Source: Herbaspirillum sp. RTI4
GTDB lineage: Bacteria; Pseudomonadota; Gammaproteobacteria; Burkholderiales; Burkholderiaceae_D
Reading direction: 5' to 3'
Assembly: GCF_034313965.1 (NCBI RefSeq)
Contig: NZ_JAVIWQ010000002.1
Span: 372,001-436,000 of the forward strand
DNA: 64,000 nt
The position numbers and the translations under genes are program-made. Below, piece by piece: positions 50,469 to 59,777 of this stretch. The first letter of the stretch is position 1. The number at the start of each line of letters is the position of its first letter. The notes under the pieces were generated by a model. The model was given only the letters and a program-made list of their open reading frames with translations. It was not told where the DNA came from and made no database searches.

Positions 50469-51233
50469 CTAAGACAGTTGCGAGAAGTCCGGCTTGCGCT
50501 TTTCCAGGAATGCACCAAAAGCTTCCCGCGCCGCCGGTTGACTCAGCATCGCGCCGAACTGCTCTACCTCAGCCGCAATGCGCGTATCGACCGATGCCGT
50601 GTGCGCCTGCTTCATCAGTTGCTTGGTGATGCGGATCGACGCCGGTGGCAATGCCGCCAATTTGGCCGCCTGCGCCAGCGCCAGTGGCAGCAGTTCAGCG
50701 ACCGGCACGATCTTGTTGACCAAGCCCATCTGCAAAGCTTCATTGGCCGAGAACGCCTCGCCCAATAATAATTTTTCAGCGGCACGCTGGTAGCCGCACA
50801 ACATCGGCAACAAGAGCGACGACCCCGCTTCCGGGCACAGGCCGAGCTGCGTGAATGGCAAAGCAAAGCGGGCGTTGTCGGCGGCGTAGACCAGATCGCA
50901 ATGCAATAGCATCGTGGTGCCGACCCCCACCGCATTACCGGCAACAGCCGCCACAATCGGCTTGGCGGCGTGGGTGATGCTGCGCAAAAACCGGAATACC
51001 GGCGCATCTGACTGCACCGGCGGATTTTTCAAAAACTCTTCCAGATCGTTCCCCGCAGTGAATACTGTGGCGGTGCCTGTAATCAAAATGACGCGTACCG
51101 CCGGATTGGTCTCGGCATCGTCCAGCGCATCGGCGATAGTGCTATACATGGGCGCTGTCAGCGCATTCTTTTTCTCTTCACGATTAAAGGTGATGGTGAG
51201 AATGCCATGTTCGATCTTGGTCAGAATTTCCAT
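50469..51233 (-). CDS. Enoyl-CoA hydratase/isomerase, probable delta3,delta2-enoyl-CoA isomerase
   Basis: 254-residue crotonase-fold protein. Oxyanion segments are FTAGNDLEEFL (about 60) and GNAVGVGTTMLLHCDL (about 100). The only catalytic acid at the usual positions is the Glu in LGLCPEAGSSLLLP. The first hydratase Glu is absent (GVGTTMLL), which is the pattern of delta3,delta2-enoyl-CoA isomerases used for unsaturated fatty acids. ATG at 51233 has GGAG about 11 bases upstream. It is the fourth gene of the leftward fatty-acid oxidation set. Confidence 0.88.
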   Translation of the reverse strand: MEILTKIEHGILTITFNREEKKNALTAPMYSTIADALDDAETNPAVRVILITGTATVFTAGNDLEEFLKNPPVQSDAPVFRFLRSITHAAKPIVAAVAGNAVGVGTTMLLHCDLVYAADNARFALPFTQLGLCPEAGSSLLLPMLCGYQRAAEKLLLGEAFSANEALQMGLVNKIVPVAELLPLALAQAAKLAALPPASIRITKQLMKQAHTASVDTRIAAEVEQFGAMLSQPAAREAFGAFLEKRKPDFSQLS

Positions 51234-51335
51234 TGTTTTACTGTCTCCGTCGATCGCCACTGTCGGGCGAATTTTGCACAAATAAAAGGCCGCATGGCGT
51301 ATCGCGATGCGGCCCAGACTGTTGCCAGCGGCAAT

Positions 51336-52532
51336 TTACATCCGCTCGAAAATACCGGCTGCGCCCATGCCCGTACCGACGCACATGGTCACCATACCGT
51401 ACTTGAGATTGTTACGGCGCAGCGCATGAATAGTGGTGGCGGCACGAATCGCACCGGTTGCGCCCAGCGGATGACCCAGCGCAATTGCGCCCCCCATAGG
51501 ATTAACTTTAGACGGATCAAGACCGAGATCCTGAATCACTGCCAATGCCTGTGCGGCAAATGCCTCGTTAAGTTCGATCCAGTCCATCTGGTCTTGCGTC
51601 AGACCAGCGGCGCGCAACGCGGCCGGAATCGCTTCCTTAGGGCCGATTCCCATGATTTCCGGTGGCACGCCGCGCACGGCAAACGACACAAACCGCGCCA
51701 GCGGCTTGAGGTTGAATTGCTTGAGGATTTTTTCGCTGACTAAAATCAGCGCGCCGGCACCGTCGGAAGTCTGCGAACTATTGCCCGCCGTCACACTGCC
51801 CTTGGCCGCGAATACCGGCTTGAGCTTGGCCAACGCCGCCAGCGTGGATTCCGCACGCGGCCCCTCATCCAGATGGACGCTGCGGGTCTGGATGTCGATC
51901 TGACCGCTGGCCAGATTCGGAAAGCGTTCGATGATCTCGACCGAGGTCATTTCATCGCTGAACTGCCCCGCCAGTTGCGCGGCAATCGCTTTCTGGTGTG
52001 ACGCCAACGCAAACGCGTCCTGCGCGTCCCGCGACACTTTCCATTGCTGCGCGACTTTTTCCGCCGTCAGACCCATGCCATAGGCCATGCCGATGTTTTC
52101 ATCCTTGAAGCTATCCATGTTGATGGACGGATGGAAACCCATCATCGGCACCATCGACATCGACTCCGCACCGGCCGCGATCATGACATCCGACTCACCG
52201 ACACGAATACGGTCGGCAGCCATGGCGATGGCCGTCAGGCCGGAAGCGCAGAAACGGTTGACAGTCACGCCGCCCACGGTATTGGGCAAACCGGCCAGCA
52301 GCACCGCGTTGCGCGCCATGTTCAGGCCCTGCGCACCCTCGGGGAAGGAACAGCCGACGATGGCGTCCTCGATCAATGCCCGATCCAGCTCCGGCACCTG
52401 TGACAGCGCCGATTGGATAGCGCGTACCAACAGATCGTCGGGACGCATATTTTTGTACATGCCGCGCGGTGCCTTGCCGATCGGTGTGCGGGTCGCTGCA
52501 ACGATATAGGCTTCTTGAAGTTGTTTGCTCAT
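51336..52532 (-). CDS. Acetyl-CoA C-acyltransferase (FadA-like thiolase)
   Basis: Last step of the beta-oxidation cycle. The 398-residue thiolase has the nucleophile Cys in VNRFCASGLTAIAMAADR (about 90), NPMGGAIALGHPLGATGA with the catalytic His, and the general acid Cys in TMCVGTGMGAAGIFERM. ATG at 52532 follows GAGGA. It lies 135 bp downstream of the FadN-type gene and 102 bp upstream of the isomerase gene, all on the same strand. Confidence 0.95.
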   Translation of the reverse strand: MSKQLQEAYIVAATRTPIGKAPRGMYKNMRPDDLLVRAIQSALSQVPELDRALIEDAIVGCSFPEGAQGLNMARNAVLLAGLPNTVGGVTVNRFCASGLTAIAMAADRIRVGESDVMIAAGAESMSMVPMMGFHPSINMDSFKDENIGMAYGMGLTAEKVAQQWKVSRDAQDAFALASHQKAIAAQLAGQFSDEMTSVEIIERFPNLASGQIDIQTRSVHLDEGPRAESTLAALAKLKPVFAAKGSVTAGNSSQTSDGAGALILVSEKILKQFNLKPLARFVSFAVRGVPPEIMGIGPKEAIPAALRAAGLTQDQMDWIELNEAFAAQALAVIQDLGLDPSKVNPMGGAIALGHPLGATGAIRAATTIHALRRNNLKYGMVTMCVGTGMGAAGIFERM

Positions 52533-52667
52533 GGTCAATCCTCGAATAATTGGCGTACTTGCTTAGGGTGAAGAAAACGTCCGATGAAGCGTTCGATTAA
52601 GTGTGGCGTCCAGTGTGGAATCAAGCGGCGCGAACACTGCCCGCGCCGTCACTTCATCAGCGTCTCT

Positions 52668-55055
52668 TTAATTACGTACCGGCTTGCCGGTTTGCATCAT
52701 GCCCATGATGCGTTCCTGCGTTTTCGGATGGTTGAGCAACTCCATGAAGGCCTTGCGTTCCAGATCAAGCAGCCACTGTTCTGTGACCAGACTGCCCGCT
52801 TCGACTTGCCCGCCGCTGACAATCTCGGCAATCATCTGGCCGAGCTTGAAATCATGCGCTGAAATAAATCCGCCATCGCGCATATTGACCAGCTGCGCAG
52901 TAATGGTGGCGACGCCATGCCGACCGACCACCGGTATCTGCGGTGCCAGCGCAGGACGATAACCCGCATCGAACATGGCGCGTGCCTGCACCTTGGCAAC
53001 ATGTAGCAATTCGTAAGCATTGAAGACGATGACGTCATCGGCTTTCAGATAGCCCAACTGACGCGCTTCATGCGCCGACTTGGACACACTGGCGGTCGCG
53101 GCGGCCAGGAAGTAGTCCTTCAGAAATTGCAGTATGTCGTTGCCTTTCGCTTGCGTTGCTGCGCGCAGCGCCGCCTCCTTCAAGCCGCCACCCGCCGGAA
53201 TCAAACCGACGCCGACCTCGACCAGACCGATATACGATTCCAGCGCCACCACCCGCTTCGACGCATGCAACAACAATTCGCAACCGCCGCCCAGCGCCAG
53301 CCCGGCCACCGCGGCGACCACCGGAATGTTGGCGTACTTGAGCGCCTGATGCGCCTGCTGCAATTGCGCCACGGCCGGTTCGATGGCCTTGACGCCGCCG
53401 GACATGAACAGCGGCAACATCGATTGCAAATCGGCACCGGCGGAAAAAGCACCGCCTTCCGCCGCATCGGTTTGCCAGATCACCAGTCCCTTGAAATTGC
53501 GTTCCGCTTCCGCCAGCGCCTTGCTCAAACCGTTGACCACTTCCTGCCCGATCACATGCATCTTGGTCTTGAACGACAGAATCAGCACATCATCGTTCTG
53601 ATGCCAGATACGCACGGCTTCGTCTTCAAAGAAGGTGACGCCGGCCGTTTTGCCATCGGCAGCATTTTCTCCGATCAGCGTGGAGCGGAATATCTGCCGC
53701 TCATACACCGGCAGAGTCGAACGCGGCGCGTTGCTCTTGGTTGCCGGCGACCATGAACCTTCCACGCCATGCACCCCGGTGCGACCGTCAAAGACCCAGT
53801 CAGGCAAGGGTGCCGTCGACAAGGCCTTGCCGGCGTCGATATCTTCCTTGACCCAGGTCGCGATCTGCTGCCAGCCGGCCGCTTGCCAGGTTTCAAACGG
53901 CCCGACATTCCAGCCGAAACCCCAGCGAATGGCGAAATCGATATCGCGCGCATTGTCGGCAATCGATTCCAGATGGACGGCAATATAGTGGAAGGCATCG
54001 CGGTAAATGGCCCACAGGAACTGGCCTTGCGGATTAGTCGATTCGCGCAGCGCTTTCATGCGCTTGACCGGGTCCTTGTCTTTCAGGATGCGGGCGATGA
54101 TGTCATCGGCCTTGCCGCCGCCGGCAACGTAGTCGCCCTTGGCAGCGTCAATCCGCAAAATATCCTTGCCCACTTTTTTGTAATACCCTGCGCCGCTTTT
54201 TTGACCCAACGCACCTTGCGCGACCAGCTTGGCGAGCAGCGGCGGCGTGGCGTAGCTGCTGAAAAACGGATCGTCTTGCAGCGTGTCTTGCATGGTTTTA
54301 ATCACATGCCCCATGGTGTCCAGCCCGACCACATCGGCAGTGCGGAATGTGCCTGACTTGGAGCGGCCCAGCTTGGCACCCGTCAGGTCATCGACCACAT
54401 CGACCGACAAGCCGTATTTATCCGCCTCAATGACGGTGGCCAGAATACTGAATACCCCGACGCGATTGGCGATGAAGTTCGGTGTGTCCTTAGCCCGCAC
54501 CACGCCCTTGCCAAGCGTGGTGGTGATGAAGGCTTCGAGCTTGTCAAGAATATCGGCTTGGGTGGAGGCGGTCGGGATCAACTCGACCAGATGCATGTAG
54601 CGCGGCGGATTGAAGAAATGAATGCCGCAGAAATGCGTTTTCAGTTCCGCATTGAATCCTTCCGACAATGCCGTGATCGACAACCCGGAGGTATTGGAAG
54701 CGAAAATCGTCCCGGGGGCAATATGCGGTGCGACTTTCTTGTACAGATCGTGTTTCCAGTCCATGCGCTCGGCAATGGCTTCGATGATGAGATCGCAACC
54801 GGCCAGCAGACCCAGATCATCTTCGTAGTTGGCAATCTGTATCAGCGCGGCATCGTCCTTATCGGCCAGCGGCGCGGGGCTGAGTTTTTTAAGGTTGTCG
54901 ATAGCGCGCTGAACGATCCCGTTCTTGGAACCTTCTTTAGCGGGCAAATCGAACAACACGACGGGTACTTTAGCGTTAATGCAATGCGCAGCAATTTGCG
55001 CACCCATCACACCCGCACCCAGCACGGCAACTTTTTTAACAATGAAATTGGACAC
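52668..55055 (-). CDS. 3-hydroxyacyl-CoA dehydrogenase / enoyl-CoA hydratase, FadN type
   Basis: About 795-residue bifunctional beta-oxidation enzyme with the dehydrogenase first (about 5-420: KKVAVLGAGVMGAQIAAHC, HFFNPPRYMHLVELI with the catalytic His, PNFIANRVG) and the crotonase domain last (about 490-700: GGAFSAGADLQSML, GLALGGGCELLLHASKRVV, VGLIPAGGGLKE). This is the reverse of the domain order in the 19903 gene. The ATG at 55061 directly abuts AGGAG; the GTG six bases later at 55055 has proper spacing, so I prefer it. The second hydratase Glu position reads VGVGLIPAGGG (Glu in VEVGVGL). Confidence 0.92.
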   Translation of the reverse strand: MSNFIVKKVAVLGAGVMGAQIAAHCINAKVPVVLFDLPAKEGSKNGIVQRAIDNLKKLSPAPLADKDDAALIQIANYEDDLGLLAGCDLIIEAIAERMDWKHDLYKKVAPHIAPGTIFASNTSGLSITALSEGFNAELKTHFCGIHFFNPPRYMHLVELIPTASTQADILDKLEAFITTTLGKGVVRAKDTPNFIANRVGVFSILATVIEADKYGLSVDVVDDLTGAKLGRSKSGTFRTADVVGLDTMGHVIKTMQDTLQDDPFFSSYATPPLLAKLVAQGALGQKSGAGYYKKVGKDILRIDAAKGDYVAGGGKADDIIARILKDKDPVKRMKALRESTNPQGQFLWAIYRDAFHYIAVHLESIADNARDIDFAIRWGFGWNVGPFETWQAAGWQQIATWVKEDIDAGKALSTAPLPDWVFDGRTGVHGVEGSWSPATKSNAPRSTLPVYERQIFRSTLIGENAADGKTAGVTFFEDEAVRIWHQNDDVLILSFKTKMHVIGQEVVNGLSKALAEAERNFKGLVIWQTDAAEGGAFSAGADLQSMLPLFMSGGVKAIEPAVAQLQQAHQALKYANIPVVAAVAGLALGGGCELLLHASKRVVALESYIGLVEVGVGLIPAGGGLKEAALRAATQAKGNDILQFLKDYFLAAATASVSKSAHEARQLGYLKADDVIVFNAYELLHVAKVQARAMFDAGYRPALAPQIPVVGRHGVATITAQLVNMRDGGFISAHDFKLGQMIAEIVSGGQVEAGSLVTEQWLLDLERKAFMELLNHPKTQERIMGMMQTGKPVRN

Positions 55056-55202
55056 AAGCATCTCCTGGAAAACGATATGAACGGATAGAGCGAATCGTGT
55101 AGTGCTGCCTGCCAGTACTGTAACGTACCGCAGGCGCGTCAGACCTTACTTTCTAAGATCGGCGCAAGGAGCTTTGAGATTGCGCCACACAGTTTCTTTG
55201 GC

Positions 55203-55431
55203 TCAACATCAGAACCACTGAAAAAGTAGCGGCAGCGCAAGGCCAGAGTAAGAAGCGCAGTCGTACTTAAAGTACGCTGAGCATCGCAGCCCTAATCCAC
55301 GTCGCACAACAACTCCCCCACCTCAGCGTCAGAACCTCTGAGTAAGCGTAGCGAGCGGCGCAAGGTCAGGGTAAGAAGCGCAGTCGTACTTGAGTACGAC
55401 GAGCATCGCAGCCCTGAGATTGCGCCGCGCA
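55203..55431. repeat. Two direct copies of an about 95-bp dispersed repeat
   Basis: Copies lie at about 55203-55296 and 55321-55431, sharing CAGAACC-CTGA, GCGCAAGGyCAG, then GTAAGAAGCGCAGTCGTACTT, and GAGCATCGCAGCCCT. Each has a central palindrome: CGTACTTAAAGTACG (55262-55276) and TCGTACT-TG-AGTACGA (55384-55399). They fill the 395-bp gap between the acyl-CoA dehydrogenase and FadN-type genes. No coding capacity. Such elements with a central tract of this kind recur in related genomes, in my recollection, often at gene ends. Confidence 0.8.
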
Positions 55432-55450
55432 GTAGCTTAATCAGAGGTTA

Positions 55451-57241
55451 TTAGAAGAGGTCGGCGTCGGGGGCCATAAGACTTGAGGCGCCGGAACGCG
55501 CTTGCCGGATCAGCATGGCGGTTTCCGGTTGCAGGCGGGCAAAATAGAATCGTGCGGTGGCGAGTTTGGATTGGTAAAAGCGGTCGCCGCCGTCCTGTTT
55601 TTCGAGTGCAATTTTTGCCATGCGGGCGAAGAAGTAGGAGTACACCAGATGCCCGACGACACGCAGGTAGGGCACGGCGGCAGCACCGACTTCATCTTTG
55701 TTCTGAAATGCTTTCATGCCGATTTCCATTGTCAGCTTGCTGACTTTGTCGCCCAGATCGGCGAGCGGCGTGACGAATTCGGACAGCGCTTCGTCGGCAC
55801 CATTGTCTTCGACGAAAGCTTGCACCAGCGCACCAAATTTTTTCAGTTTGGCACCGTTGTCCATCAGGATTTTGCGACCGAGCAAATCCAGAGACTGAAT
55901 GGTGTTGGTACCTTCGTAGATCATGTTGATGCGGGCGTCGCGCACGTATTGCTCCATGCCCCATTCGGCGATGTAGCCGTGGCCGCCATACACTTGCATG
56001 GCTTCCGAGGTGGCGATCCAGGCATTGTCGGTGACGAAGGCTTTGCACAAGGGGGTGAGCAGGGCGACCAGATCGGCGGCTTCCTTGCGGACTTCTTCGT
56101 CGGGATGATTGAGTTCAATGTCGATTTGCAGCGCGACGTAATAGGACATGGCGCGCCCACCTTCGGCAAAAGCCTTGGCAGTGAGCAACATGCGGCGCAC
56201 GTCGGGATGCACGATGATGGGGTCGGCGGCTTTCTCTGGCTCCTTGACGCCGGTCAGACTGCGCATCTGCAAGCGGTCTTTGGCGTAGATCAGGGCGTTC
56301 TGGTAAGCCACTTCGGTCAGGCCCAGCGACTGGATGCCGACGCCGAGACGCGCGGCATTCATCATGACGAACATGGCGTTGAGGCCCTTGTTCGGTTCGC
56401 CCAGCAGCCAGCCGCTGGCACCGTCCAGATTCATCTGACAGGTGGAATTGCCGTGGATGCCCATTTTGTGTTCGATCGCGCCGCAGACGATAGCGTTGCG
56501 TGCGCCGAGCGTGCCGTCAGGGTTGGGGATGTTTTTAGGCACGACGAAGAGGGAAATGCCCTTGGTGCCTTGTGGCGCATCGGGCAGTCGCGCTAACACC
56601 AGATGGATGATGTTCTGGCTCATGTCGTGTTCGCCGGACGAGATGAAAATCTTGCCGCCGGTGATCTTGTAAGTGCCATCGGCTTGCGGCTCGGCTTTGG
56701 CGCGCAGCATGCCGAGGTCGGTGCCGCAGTGCGGTTCGGTCAGGCACATGGTGCCGGTCCATTCGCCGCTGACCAGTTTGGGCAGGTAGATATTTTTCAA
56801 TTCCTCGCTGCCGTGTTCGTGCAGACATTCGTAGGCACCATGCGTGAGGCCGGGATACATGGTCCAGGCTTGATTGGCGGAATTGAGCATTTCATACAAT
56901 GCGTTGTTGACGATCATCGGCAAGCCTTGCCCGCCGTATTCCGGATCGCAGGACAGTGCCGGCCAGCCGGCATCAACGAATTGCTTGTAGGCTTCTTTGA
57001 AGCCTTTGGGCGTGGTCACGGCGTGGGTGACTTTGTCGTGGTGACAGCCTTCCTGATCGCCCGAATGATTGAGCGGAAACAGTACTTCGGAGGTGAACTT
57101 GCCCCCTTCTTCGAGCACCTGATCGATCAGTTCGCGGTTGGTGTCCGCGTGGTCCGGCAGGGCTTTGAGGTGGTCTTCTGCTTGCAGCAATTCATGTAGT
57201 ACGAATTGCATGTCACGCAAAGGGGCGATGTATTGGGGCAT
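55451..57241 (-). CDS. Acyl-CoA dehydrogenase, 596-residue FadE-like type
   Basis: FAD-dependent first enzyme of beta-oxidation, 596 residues, of the long bacterial type with an N-terminal extension (MPQYIAPLRDMQFVLHELL) and an extra C-terminal domain after about 470. Core motifs: MCLTEPHCGTDLGMLRAKA, KIFISSGEHDMSQNIIHLVLAR, YGGHGYIAEWGMEQYVRDARI and NMIYEGTNTIQSLDLLGRK, where the Glu of YEGT is the likely catalytic base. It resembles the dehydrogenases beside fadBA-type operons in Burkholderiales. ATG at 57241. It is 26 bp downstream of the TetR gene and head of the oxidation genes. Confidence 0.94.
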   Translation of the reverse strand: MPQYIAPLRDMQFVLHELLQAEDHLKALPDHADTNRELIDQVLEEGGKFTSEVLFPLNHSGDQEGCHHDKVTHAVTTPKGFKEAYKQFVDAGWPALSCDPEYGGQGLPMIVNNALYEMLNSANQAWTMYPGLTHGAYECLHEHGSEELKNIYLPKLVSGEWTGTMCLTEPHCGTDLGMLRAKAEPQADGTYKITGGKIFISSGEHDMSQNIIHLVLARLPDAPQGTKGISLFVVPKNIPNPDGTLGARNAIVCGAIEHKMGIHGNSTCQMNLDGASGWLLGEPNKGLNAMFVMMNAARLGVGIQSLGLTEVAYQNALIYAKDRLQMRSLTGVKEPEKAADPIIVHPDVRRMLLTAKAFAEGGRAMSYYVALQIDIELNHPDEEVRKEAADLVALLTPLCKAFVTDNAWIATSEAMQVYGGHGYIAEWGMEQYVRDARINMIYEGTNTIQSLDLLGRKILMDNGAKLKKFGALVQAFVEDNGADEALSEFVTPLADLGDKVSKLTMEIGMKAFQNKDEVGAAAVPYLRVVGHLVYSYFFARMAKIALEKQDGGDRFYQSKLATARFYFARLQPETAMLIRQARSGASSLMAPDADLF

Positions 57242-57267
57242 GTTGATCTCCTGAATTCGTTATAGGG

Positions 57268-57963
57268 TCAGATTGCCGCTCTGGCGGCGGTTGGTGTGAC
57301 GATGACTGCAGGTTGCTTAGATGGCTTGGGCTGCGTGCGGTAACTGGCGATCAGCCGGTTGAATCCTGCCTGAGCGCGATCCACACTGCCCGGTATTTTT
57401 AAAAATCGTGCGTCGTGATGCAGCGACAGGATCAGACCGTACAACTCGTACACCAGTTGCCCGATATCGATGTCGCGGCTCACTTCGCCGGTGTCAATCG
57501 CTTGCTGGATGCAGCGGTGCAAGGCGGTGCGCCAGGCCTGCACCATGGCGACTAGCTGATCGCGTATTTCTCCCGGACGGTCGTCGTATTCCACAGCGCC
57601 GCTGATGTAGATACAGCCCAGCGCAATTTCGACGGTAACCAGTTTGACCCAGCGGGTAAACATGCTTTCCAGCCGGGGCAAACCGCGCGCTTCTGCCAGA
57701 CTGGGGTAAAACACTTCTTGCTCAAAACGCTGGTGATACAGTCTGACGACTTCGATTTGCAAGTCCTCACGCGAACCGAAGTGGGCGAATACGCCGGATT
57801 TGCTCATCTTCATTTTCTCGGCCAGCACGCCGATAGTCAGGCCTTCCAAGCCGTCACGACTGGATAACTCTAGCGCGACATCGAGAATCGCCGCGCGCGT
57901 GAGCTCCCCTTTGCGCATCAATTGTTTAGGGTGGTCGAGTAAGTGGCTAGGCAAGGCAATCAT
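57268..57963 (-). CDS. TetR-family regulator of the fatty-acid oxidation cluster
   Basis: 231-residue TetR regulator with the N-terminal helix-turn-helix about 17-65 (RAAILDVALELSSRDGLEGLTIGVLAEKMKMSKSGVFAHFGSRE in TetR register) and a ligand-binding C-terminal domain. It is first in the leftward set, 26 bp upstream of the acyl-CoA dehydrogenase gene. It probably represses its own operon and is relieved by acyl-CoA, as is known for several TetR regulators of beta-oxidation. ATG at 57963. Confidence 0.9.
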   Translation of the reverse strand: MIALPSHLLDHPKQLMRKGELTRAAILDVALELSSRDGLEGLTIGVLAEKMKMSKSGVFAHFGSREDLQIEVVRLYHQRFEQEVFYPSLAEARGLPRLESMFTRWVKLVTVEIALGCIYISGAVEYDDRPGEIRDQLVAMVQAWRTALHRCIQQAIDTGEVSRDIDIGQLVYELYGLILSLHHDARFLKIPGSVDRAQAGFNRLIASYRTQPKPSKQPAVIVTPTAARAAI

Positions 57964-57991
57964 CTGAACATATCAAAAAAAGTAAGCGACC

Positions 57992-58003
57992 CGAATTAAT
58001 TCG
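57992..58003. promoter_or_regulatory. Palindrome CGAATTAATTCG upstream of the TetR gene
   Basis: Perfect 12-bp palindrome 29 bp upstream of the TetR start codon, flanked by GACC and GGTC (CGACC and CGGTCG), which makes a longer imperfect dyad. A plausible autoregulatory operator for the TetR protein; not demonstrated. Confidence 0.5.
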
Positions 58004-58106
58004 CACGGTCGTACTATTATTCATTGCTCGATAAATGTCAAATAATAAAATCGGAATATTTCGGAAGGAAGTGCGAAATCTATTACAAGGCAAGCTGGTA
58101 TTGCGA

Positions 58107-58490
58107 CTATTCAGGCAGGCTTTTATCCAGCAAACGACGGTCGCGCTTGGTCGGACGACCTTTCAGTGCAGCGGCCGGCTCAGGAAACCAGCGTCGCTGC
58201 TCGGCCAGTTTTTCGCGCCGGGCAATGCTGGCGGCGCTTTCCGCATACAGGGTCTGGGCAATACTGGCGGCACCGCGCTGATCGGACAAGCCCAGCACCA
58301 GCACTTCGCGCAGGCCATTGCCGTCATTGTCGATCTGCAACTTATCGTCGATACGCAGCTTGTGCGCCGGTTTGATGCGTTCCTCGTGCAAACGCACCTT
58401 GCCGTCGTCGATGGCGGCCGCAGCCAGCGAACGCGTTTTGAAAAAGCGCGCTGCCCACAGCCATTTATCAATGCGTACCGAATCGCTCAT
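58107..58490 (-). CDS. hslR: S4-domain RNA-binding protein, Hsp15 homologue
   Basis: 127-residue protein with an S4 RNA-binding domain at the N-terminus (RIDKWLWAARFFKTRSLAAAAI, VRLHEERIKPAHKLRIDDKLQI) and a basic C-terminal tail (KGRPTKRDRRLLDKS). This is the Hsp15 architecture; Hsp15 rescues stalled 50S subunits carrying peptidyl-tRNA after heat stress. ATG at 58490. It starts 27 bp downstream of the thiolase gene on the same strand. Confidence 0.92.
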   Translation of the reverse strand: MSDSVRIDKWLWAARFFKTRSLAAAAIDDGKVRLHEERIKPAHKLRIDDKLQIDNDGNGLREVLVLGLSDQRGAASIAQTLYAESAASIARREKLAEQRRWFPEPAAALKGRPTKRDRRLLDKSLPE

Positions 58491-58517
58491 GGCGTCGAAC
58501 GTGCCTGCGTGTGGGTG

Positions 58518-59696
58518 TTAAGCGCGTTCAACGGCCAGCGCCACACCCATGCCGCCACCGATGCACAGGCTGGCCAGCCCACGTTTAGCGTCGCGGCGGG
58601 CCATTTCGTGCAGCAGTGTCACGAGAATACGGCATCCTGACGCTCCGATAGGATGGCCGATTGCAATCGCGCCGCCATTGACGTTGATCTTGGACGTATC
58701 CCAACCCATTTGCAGATTGACCGCCAGCGCTTGTGCCGCAAACGCTTCGTTGATTTCCATCAGGTCCAGGTCTTGCGCAGTCCATCCGGCTTTTTTCAGA
58801 CACAACTGGGACGCTGGCACGGGACCCATGCCCATTACGCTAGGATCAACGCCTGCCGATGAATACGCGGCGATACGCGCCAGCACAGGCAAGCCCAGCT
58901 CCGCTGCCAGTCGCGCCGACATCAGCACGACGGCTGCTGCGCCATCATTGATACCGGAGGCGTTACCGGCAGTGACCGTGCCGTCCTTGGCAAAGGCCGG
59001 ACGCAAGCTCGCCAGCGCATCAAGGGTCACGCCATGCTTGATGAACTCATCGCTATCGACCACGGTCGTGCCTTTTTTGCCAACGATTTCGTAGGGCAGG
59101 ATTTCATCCTTGAACTTGCCGGCTTTTTGCGCCGCTTCCGCCTTGTTTTGAGAAGCGACTGAAAATTCATCCTGCTGTGCGCGCGAGATATCGTATTTCT
59201 TGGCGACGTTCTCGGCGGTAATACCCATGTGGTACTGATTGAACGAGTCCCACAGGCCGTCAACAATCATCGTATCGGTCAGTTTGGCATCGCCCATGCG
59301 GAAGCCGTCGCGGGAATTGTTGAGCACATGCGGCGAGGCGCTCATGTTTTCTTGTCCGCCGGCAATGACGATTTGGGCATCGCCGCATTTGATCGCCTGC
59401 GCTGCCAGATGGATCGCCTTGAGGCCGCTACCGCAAACCTTGCCAACGACGAACGCAGGCACCGTGTCAGGCAAACCTGCGCGCAGCGTTGCCTGACGCG
59501 CCGGATTCTGACCAAGGCCAGCAGTCAGCACCTGTCCCAGAATCACTTCGCTGATTTGTTCCGGCTTGATACCAGTCTTGGCCAGCAAACCCCGAATCAC
59601 ATGCGCGCCGAGATCAGCGGCAGCGATTTTCGAGAAGGCACCACCAAATTTACCAACGGCGGTGCGCTGTGCTGCGACGATAACGACTTCTTCCAT
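58518..59696 (-). CDS. Acetyl-CoA C-acetyltransferase (PhaA/AtoB type)
   Basis: Condenses two acetyl-CoA to acetoacetyl-CoA, or the reverse. The 392-residue thiolase has [16 protein letters not shown] with the active Cys (about residue 89), [28 protein letters not shown] with the catalytic His, and the second Cys in [15 protein letters not shown]. This is the biosynthetic type used in polyhydroxybutyrate and ketone-body metabolism. No phaB or phaC lies adjacent, so the pathway is open. It is the third thiolase gene in the window. Confidence 0.93.
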   Translation of the reverse strand: MEEVVIVAAQRTAVGKFGGAFSKIAAADLGAHVIRGLLAKTGIKPEQISEVILGQVLTAGLGQNPARQATLRAGLPDTVPAFVVGKVCGSGLKAIHLAAQAIKCGDAQIVIAGGQENMSASPHVLNNSRDGFRMGDAKLTDTMIVDGLWDSFNQYHMGITAENVAKKYDISRAQQDEFSVASQNKAEAAQKAGKFKDEILPYEIVGKKGTTVVDSDEFIKHGVTLDALASLRPAFAKDGTVTAGNASGINDGAAAVVLMSARLAAELGLPVLARIAAYSSAGVDPSVMGMGPVPASQLCLKKAGWTAQDLDLMEINEAFAAQALAVNLQMGWDTSKINVNGGAIAIGHPIGASGCRILVTLLHEMARRDAKRGLASLCIGGGMGVALAVERA

Positions 59697-59777
59697 GACC
59701 GGCTCCTGATCTCAAAATAGGGGGAGCGTCGATCTTATCACTTCACGCCTGTCCGCTGCGAATGCCCCTCCCGCCTT

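Noticed and set aside
50348..50518. N-terminal extension of the sugar-acid kinase
   Set aside because: Composition unlike the family and overlaps the end of the isomerase gene; the GDDFTGA motif falls at the correct distance from ATG 50347.
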